This document shows, piece by piece, positions 5,282-8,042 of a stretch of 8,042 nt of DNA (position 1 is the first letter of the stretch; each line of letters starts with the position of its first letter). The stretch is from assembly GCA_900767375.1 (NCBI GenBank), contig CAAFYX010000111.1, positions 1 to 8,042 on the forward strand, written 5' to 3'. A program made the translations under genes and the position numbers. Source of the DNA: Rikenellaceae bacterium (GTDB lineage Bacteria > Bacteroidota > Bacteroidia > Bacteroidales > UBA932). Below the pieces are notes generated by a model, which made no database searches, had not been told where the DNA came from, and worked only from the letters and a program-made list of their open reading frames with translations.

Positions 5282-6448
5282 TTAAAGCAGATGGAACCTA
5301 AGGCCTGCGCTGACGGAAAGAGTGAGAGGGTTCTCCGTGCGGTACGTGATGATGTCCGTTTCCGTGAAACGATATGATAGAGCCGGCTGGAAATACAGTC
5401 CGGCTCTTTTCCATACTCTGTATTCCGCTCCGGCAAAGGCTTCGCCGGACCATTGCAGGCGCCTTTCCGGGAATCGCGTGCCGCCAATACTGGCTATGAT
5501 GCATTTCTCAACGGTTGCTCCGGCGCCGGCATAAAGTGAGAAGCCTCCACGCTCCAAGAAGCTGTAACTCATCCTCATCGGGATACCGATGAAATGGAGT
5601 GACTGTTCTGCACAAACACCGTGGTTGTCTTCGACGGAATGCAGGTACGAGTACTCGATGCCGGACTCAAAGGCAAGCCTTTTTGAAAGGGAGAGGCTTG
5701 CTGTAAGGCCGGCGCTTACAGGGAGGTCGTGACTGTAGCTGACAGGTGTTCGTTCCGAACAGTAGTTGTCAACGTATGAGAGGCTGTTTGAACGGTTCAG
5801 CATCATATCCGATCTGACCAGGGCCAGGAAGGGGAGTTGCGGCATCCTTGTGTACGATACACTGTGTGCATCCGTCGCGGATGAAGCCAAGTTCACGCCG
5901 ATGGACAGCCGTCTGCTCTTTTTCTTTGGGACGGATTCCAGGAAGGCGTCATCCAGGGCGATGGCTGTTTCCTGTTGGTTTTCGACGATGTAAGTTTCGT
6001 TGTTTTCAGGCTCTTTTTCTTCAGTCGCCGGCACTTTTGCGGTGGCCTGCGGAGGCGTTTCTATTGTCCTGACCTTTTCATTGACATTTACCTGTTTCTT
6101 TTCATTGACCTGGACCTGTTCCTTGGCCTTTTCTTGTTCCTTTTCCTTTACGGAGCCTGTCCGGTAAGCTTTAGCCGAAGGAGTCTCCTCCTGAGGCTCC
6201 GGGGATGCCGGCTCAGCGCTGACAACTGTCCGAGGCACTTCAGCGGTGGTTTTCGGTATTTCCCCGGGTCCGGACATAAGCAGGATGACGGCAGCGGAGC
6301 ACGCCGCAACGGCGGCTGCCGTCATCGCGGCCCATTTTACGGATGACGCCCTGCGCATCCGTGTGTCTATAGCCTTCCAGGAGCCTTCCGAGGGTGATTG
6401 CTCATCCACGGAATATGCATCCTTTACACTTTGCAGCAGATCTTTCAT
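5282..6448 (-). CDS. Dual membrane-spanning (Dma-like) anti-sigma factor: cytoplasmic N-terminus, one TM, linker, outer-membrane beta-barrel
   Basis: This 388-residue protein has four zones. Residues 1-36 (MKDLLQSVKDAYSVDEQSPSEGSW...) are a short soluble region of the size and place of an anti-sigma domain. Residues 37-58 are a single Ala-rich membrane helix. Residues 60-178 are a charged, Pro/Glu/Lys-rich, low-complexity linker with no predicted fold. Residues 180-388 are alternating beta strands with Gly/aromatic girdles (GGFSLYAGAGATVEK, AFAGAEYRVWKRAGLYFQPA), ending in GLRFHLL like an outer-membrane barrel of about eight strands. There is no cleavable signal peptide. This order matches the Dma family of Bacteroides thetaiotaomicron, where such proteins hold an ECF21-type sigma factor and affect vesiculation. 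The start overlaps the sigma factor stop as ATGA, supporting a sigma/anti-sigma pair. The sigma target is inferred from this linkage; direct binding is not visible in sequence. Confidence 0.88.
   Translation of the reverse strand: MKDLLQSVKDAYSVDEQSPSEGSWKAIDTRMRRASSVKWAAMTAAAVAACSAAVILLMSGPGEIPKTTAEVPRTVVSAEPASPEPQEETPSAKAYRTGSVKEKEQEKAKEQVQVNEKKQVNVNEKVRTIETPPQATAKVPATEEKEPENNETYIVENQQETAIALDDAFLESVPKKKSRRLSIGVNLASSATDAHSVSYTRMPQLPFLALVRSDMMLNRSNSLSYVDNYCSERTPVSYSHDLPVSAGLTASLSLSKRLAFESGIEYSYLHSVEDNHGVCAEQSLHFIGIPMRMSYSFLERGGFSLYAGAGATVEKCIIASIGGTRFPERRLQWSGEAFAGAEYRVWKRAGLYFQPALSYRFTETDIITYRTENPLTLSVSAGLRFHLL
5379..5411 (+). terminator. Possible intrinsic terminator of the plus-strand operon, inside the 3' end of the convergent gene
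   Basis: AGAGCCGG (5379-5386) pairs with CCGGCTCT (5400-5407). Inside it CTG (5387-5389) pairs with CAG (5396-5398), leaving a one-base bulge and a GAAATA loop. The stem is followed by TTT, then CC, so the T tract is short. It lies about 105 nt after the SprT-like stop, within the antisense barrel coding sequence. No better terminator exists in the 8-nt gap between the convergent genes. The barrel codons alone could also explain the symmetry. Confidence 0.4.
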
Positions 6449-7023
6449 TTCTCAGTCCGGTCTATATATTCGTTAATCTTCTTTATCAGTATCGCTTTCG
6501 CTCTTGCGCAGTTCGATGATGAACTTTTTTCCTTTATTCCCAGCAGCATTCCTATTTCCTTGTGAGACAGGCCGTCAACGCAATGGAGCTTGAATACTGT
6601 ACCGTATGCTTCCGGCAGGCCTTCAACCAGTGCCCTGAGAGCTTCGGGCGGGATATCCGGTACCGGGGAAGGGCTGTCATCATCGATGATGTCCATTTCC
6701 TCCATTGAAGCGGAGAGCAGTTCGGCTATCCGCTTCCTTATCTTTATGGAATCGAAACATAGATTGATGGTGACGCGTGCCATCCAGCGGTACAGGGAGC
6801 CTTCGCCTGTCCAGACAAACTTGCCTATCTTGTGGAAGATCTTGATGAACGCTTCCTGCATGAGATCCTCCGCTTCAGGGCAGTCGCGTGAGTATCTCCT
6901 GCACAATGAGAGTATTCTGGCGCTGTACCTCCTATACAGTTCTTCCTGCGATGCCCTGTCGCCCTTGGCGCATTGAGCCGCCAGGACACTGTCATCGCAG
7001 GAAGACCAGCCTGTATAGGACAT
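6445..7023 (-). CDS. ECF-type RNA polymerase sigma factor (second system), partner of the Dma-like protein
   Basis: The ATG at 7023-7021 gives 192 residues, a normal ECF length. A TTG three codons upstream, directly abutting the lipoprotein stop, is possible but less likely. Sigma-2 covers about residues 24-96, with AEDLMQEAFIKIFHKI (51-66) and the -10 recognition segment TGEGSLYRWMARVTINLCFD (about 72-91). A disordered acidic linker (about 103-125) leads to sigma-4 (about 126-185), with GLSHKEIGMLLGIKEKSSSS (151-170) as helix-turn-helix. The layout and the SHKEI.MLLGI..... RAKA.L.KKI pattern resemble the Bacteroidota ECF group linked to Dma proteins. The usual second helix reads SSSSNCARAKA, with a Cys where I would expect a hydrophobic residue; its effect is unknown. 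The gene lies 9 nt after the lipoprotein stop and overlaps the anti-sigma start. Confidence 0.94.
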   Translation of the reverse strand: MSYTGWSSCDDSVLAAQCAKGDRASQEELYRRYSARILSLCRRYSRDCPEAEDLMQEAFIKIFHKIGKFVWTGEGSLYRWMARVTINLCFDSIKIRKRIAELLSASMEEMDIIDDDSPSPVPDIPPEALRALVEGLPEAYGTVFKLHCVDGLSHKEIGMLLGIKEKSSSSNCARAKAILIKKINEYIDRTEK

Positions 7024-7032
7024 TCCTTTCAA

Positions 7033-7617
7033 TTACTTGTTGTCGGAAGCGATACTGCCCTCTGAAATGTCGAAAGTGATGTCACCGTTCATTATGTAGT
7101 CACCAAGGGCGATGCTGCCTATGACCTTGATAAAGCGCAGGGTAATGTGATTCCCATCGATTGACTTAACGACTATTCTGCCGTCGATACTGTCAGTGAA
7201 ATTGAAGCTGTCGTTTGACAGGAAAGCACCGAAACTCACCCTTACCGGCACTATTTCAGTCCCGACCGAACAATGGTCAAGATTTTGGAAATAGACGAAC
7301 AATGACAGGATTTCGTCTGCATAATGTCCTTTCGTTTGGAAAAATAAATACGACTGCCCGTTAAGTTCAGGATATATCTGCTCATTTGAGATGTTTTTCT
7401 CGCAGCTCTTTGTTCTGATTTCCATCGGACCGTCAGGTCCAAGGAACATAAAGTCTATATTCCCTTCAAGCGATACCTCCGAATTTACTCTTTCCATCTC
7501 CTTGACCACTTCATCATAAGTGAATGAAGGGGTCGGGTCTTCCAGCCCGCAGGAAGATAATGTCAAGGCAATGGCTGATACAGTAATCAGGGTTGAAGCG
7601 ATGCGCGTGATTTTCAT
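7033..7617 (-). CDS. Lipoprotein of unknown function, first gene of the ECF/Dma-like operon
   Basis: This is a 194-residue protein. Residues 1-22 form a lipoprotein signal peptide with lipobox LSSC, so Cys23 would be acylated. GLEDPTPS follows, with two acidic residues near the Cys but no clear surface-export signal of the Bacteroides or Capnocytophaga kind. The rest is predicted mostly beta: SLEGNIDFMFLG, SYLFFQTKG, EIVPVRVSFGAF and DYIMNGDITFDIS, with long polar strands. Two further Cys (about 72 and 115) could form a disulfide in the periplasm. I recognise no family. The DNA looks less GC-rich than its neighbours, common for variable surface proteins. It is encoded 9 nt before the sigma factor, so it could be a sensor or ligand for the barrel of the Dma-like protein or simply a regulon member; both are inference. 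The start at 7617 is supported by the signal peptide and an A-rich leader. Confidence 0.85.
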   Translation of the reverse strand: MKITRIASTLITVSAIALTLSSCGLEDPTPSFTYDEVVKEMERVNSEVSLEGNIDFMFLGPDGPMEIRTKSCEKNISNEQIYPELNGQSYLFFQTKGHYADEILSLFVYFQNLDHCSVGTEIVPVRVSFGAFLSNDSFNFTDSIDGRIVVKSIDGNHITLRFIKVIGSIALGDYIMNGDITFDISEGSIASDNK

Positions 7618-7636
7618 ATTCGTTTTTTCTTGGTTC

Positions 7637-7644
7637 CGCTAATA
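7637..7644 (-). promoter_or_regulatory. Putative -7 promoter element for the lipoprotein/ECF/Dma-like operon
   Basis: On the minus strand TATATTAG lies about 20 nt before the lipoprotein ATG and matches the Bacteroidota -7 consensus TAnnTTTG at all but one defined base. No TTTG is found at the usual -33 spacing, and the implied leader is short. It could be a weak housekeeping promoter or a chance match in an AT-rich leader; an ECF-dependent promoter may lie elsewhere. Confidence 0.3.
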
Positions 7645-7651
7645 TAACTTC

Positions 7652-7679
7652 ATTTTTCCGAAACCACTGCGTCCGGTCC
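7652..7679 (+). repeat. Degenerate inverted copy of the 72-nt repeat core
   Basis: On the plus strand this segment reads TTTCC, GAAA, then CCACTG, four bases, CGGTCC. The minus strand of each tandem repeat core has the same blocks in the same order, with CCACTG and CGGTCC also four bases apart. It therefore looks like a decayed, oppositely oriented copy about 60 nt from the array, next to the start region of the lipoprotein operon. Similarity is limited to short blocks, so this is tentative. Confidence 0.4.
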
Positions 7680-7740
7680 TTCAGATTTGTTCTTCGAGTT
7701 CGTGCCGTTTGCTCCCACTAGCCCTTGACATACGCCCATT

Positions 7741-7935
7741 GGTTTCCATCCACCCCTCCCGGACCGCCCTCAGTGGCCTTTTCAGGAAACCAACCCTCTC
7801 CCAAGGCCCTTTGGTTTCCATCCACCCCTCCAGGACCGTCCTCAGTGGCTTGTTCAGGAAACCAACCCGTTCCCAGCGGCCCTTGGTTTCCATCCACCCC
7901 TCCCGGACCGCCCTCAGTGGTCCCTCTCGGAAACC
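7741..7935. repeat. Tandem array of three 72-nt repeats with palindromic 51-nt cores
   Basis: Cores lie at 7741-7791, 7813-7863 and 7885-7935, at an exact 72-nt period with two 21-nt linkers. Each core starts GGTTTCC and ends GGAAACC, a perfect 7-bp inverted repeat, with an inner CCAC/GTGG pair. The first 36 nt of cores one and three are identical; cores one and two differ at four positions. The linkers are less conserved. A 72-nt period is 24 codons, and the minus strand stays open through the array, so a repeat protein is formally possible. The symmetry, repeat conservation and lack of a credible start favour an extragenic, structure-forming repeat. No recombinase or cas gene is nearby. Confidence 0.85.
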
Positions 7936-7956
7936 AAGTGCGTGGGGAGGGCGGAA

Positions 7957-8032
7957 GCGGGCAGCTCGTAACGAGTGTCGGGCAGTGTCGGCCCGGGCTC
8001 CAAACAGCCCGGGCCGGTTACGCTGCCCGACA
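7957..8032. repeat. Nested GC-rich inverted repeat beside the tandem array
   Basis: The inner stem GGCCCGGGCT (7990-7999) and AGCCCGGGCC (8006-8015) is a perfect 10-bp pair around a CCAAAC loop. It sits inside a second perfect 10-bp pair, TGTCGGGCAG (7976-7985) with CTGCCCGACA (8023-8032). Just left is the small palindrome CTCGTAACGAG (7965-7975) and another copy of CGGGCAG (7958-7964), which could compete for the same right arm. No T tract follows on either strand, so it is not a typical intrinsic terminator. It may be part of the same mobile or structural repeat unit as the array, cut by the window edge. Confidence 0.75.
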
Positions 8033-8042
8033 TTCCGGCGGA

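Larger units (their letters stand above)
7618..8042. other. 425-nt region without a recognisable gene
   Basis: Apart from the short AT-rich leader of the lipoprotein operon (about 7618-7660), this stretch holds only the repeat elements listed separately. On the minus strand one frame is open from the right edge to a stop at 7681. It would encode three near-copies of a 24-residue unit (METKG.WERVGFL..PLR.V.EGW) followed by a polar tail. An upstream start, if any, is outside the window or within the hairpin. The composition (Arg/Gly/Trp-rich) looks like translated structured DNA rather than a folded protein, so I do not call it a gene. Confidence 0.6.

Noticed and set aside
7024..7032. TTG start for the second ECF sigma factor
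   Set aside because: An ATG lies three codons on. The TTG directly abuts the previous stop, and the extra residues add no conserved sequence.
7741..7935. Repeat array read as a CRISPR
   Set aside because: The repeats are 51 nt with 21-nt linkers that resemble each other, the cores are palindromic, there are only three copies, and no cas gene is in the window.
7990..8015. GC-rich hairpin read as a rho-independent terminator
   Set aside because: Neither strand has a run of T after the stem, and no gene is seen ending just before it.

Overview
The window looks like a moderately GC-rich member of the Bacteroidota, most likely a gut Bacteroidales; Rikenellaceae/Alistipes-like is a guess. Evidence: two ECF sigma factors each followed by a membrane protein, signal peptides ending in 'SAQ' or 'AHAQ', A-rich leaders with little Shine-Dalgarno signal, a Bacteroidales-type SprT-like protease, and an anti-sigma candidate that ends in an outer-membrane barrel. 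I see no rRNA, tRNA, transposase, integrase or cas gene.

Layout. (1) 1-1626, minus strand: a tightly coupled three-gene operon reading off the left edge: a short-chain dehydrogenase (SDR), a small exported protein of unknown function, and the N-terminal third of a steroid 5-alpha-reductase-family (SRD5A) membrane enzyme. Both junctions are stop/start overlaps (TGATG, then ATGA). (2) 1627-1719: a divergent intergenic region. (3) 1720-5273, plus strand: a five-gene run with gaps of 11, -4, 3 and 10 nt: ECF sigma factor, four-TM protein (candidate anti-sigma factor), PAP2 phosphatase, exported M28 metallopeptidase and SprT-like metalloprotease. (4) 5282-7617, minus strand, convergent with region 3 across only 8 nt: lipoprotein, then a second ECF sigma factor, then a 388-residue protein with a cytoplasmic N-terminus, one inner-membrane helix, a charged disordered linker and a C-terminal outer-membrane beta-barrel. 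That last architecture matches the dual membrane-spanning anti-sigma (Dma) proteins described in Bacteroides thetaiotaomicron. (5) 7618-8042: no recognisable gene, but rich in structure: three 72-nt tandem repeats, each with a palindromic 51-nt core, a degenerate inverted copy nearby, and a nested GC-rich hairpin at the right edge.

How they may work together (inference). The left operon looks like a redox pair acting on a steroid-like or bile-acid-like lipid. The two ECF systems look like separate envelope-sensing switches. One carries envelope hydrolases in its own operon. The other appears to couple outer-membrane state directly to a cytoplasmic sigma factor through a protein spanning both membranes, with a lipoprotein of unknown role encoded first.
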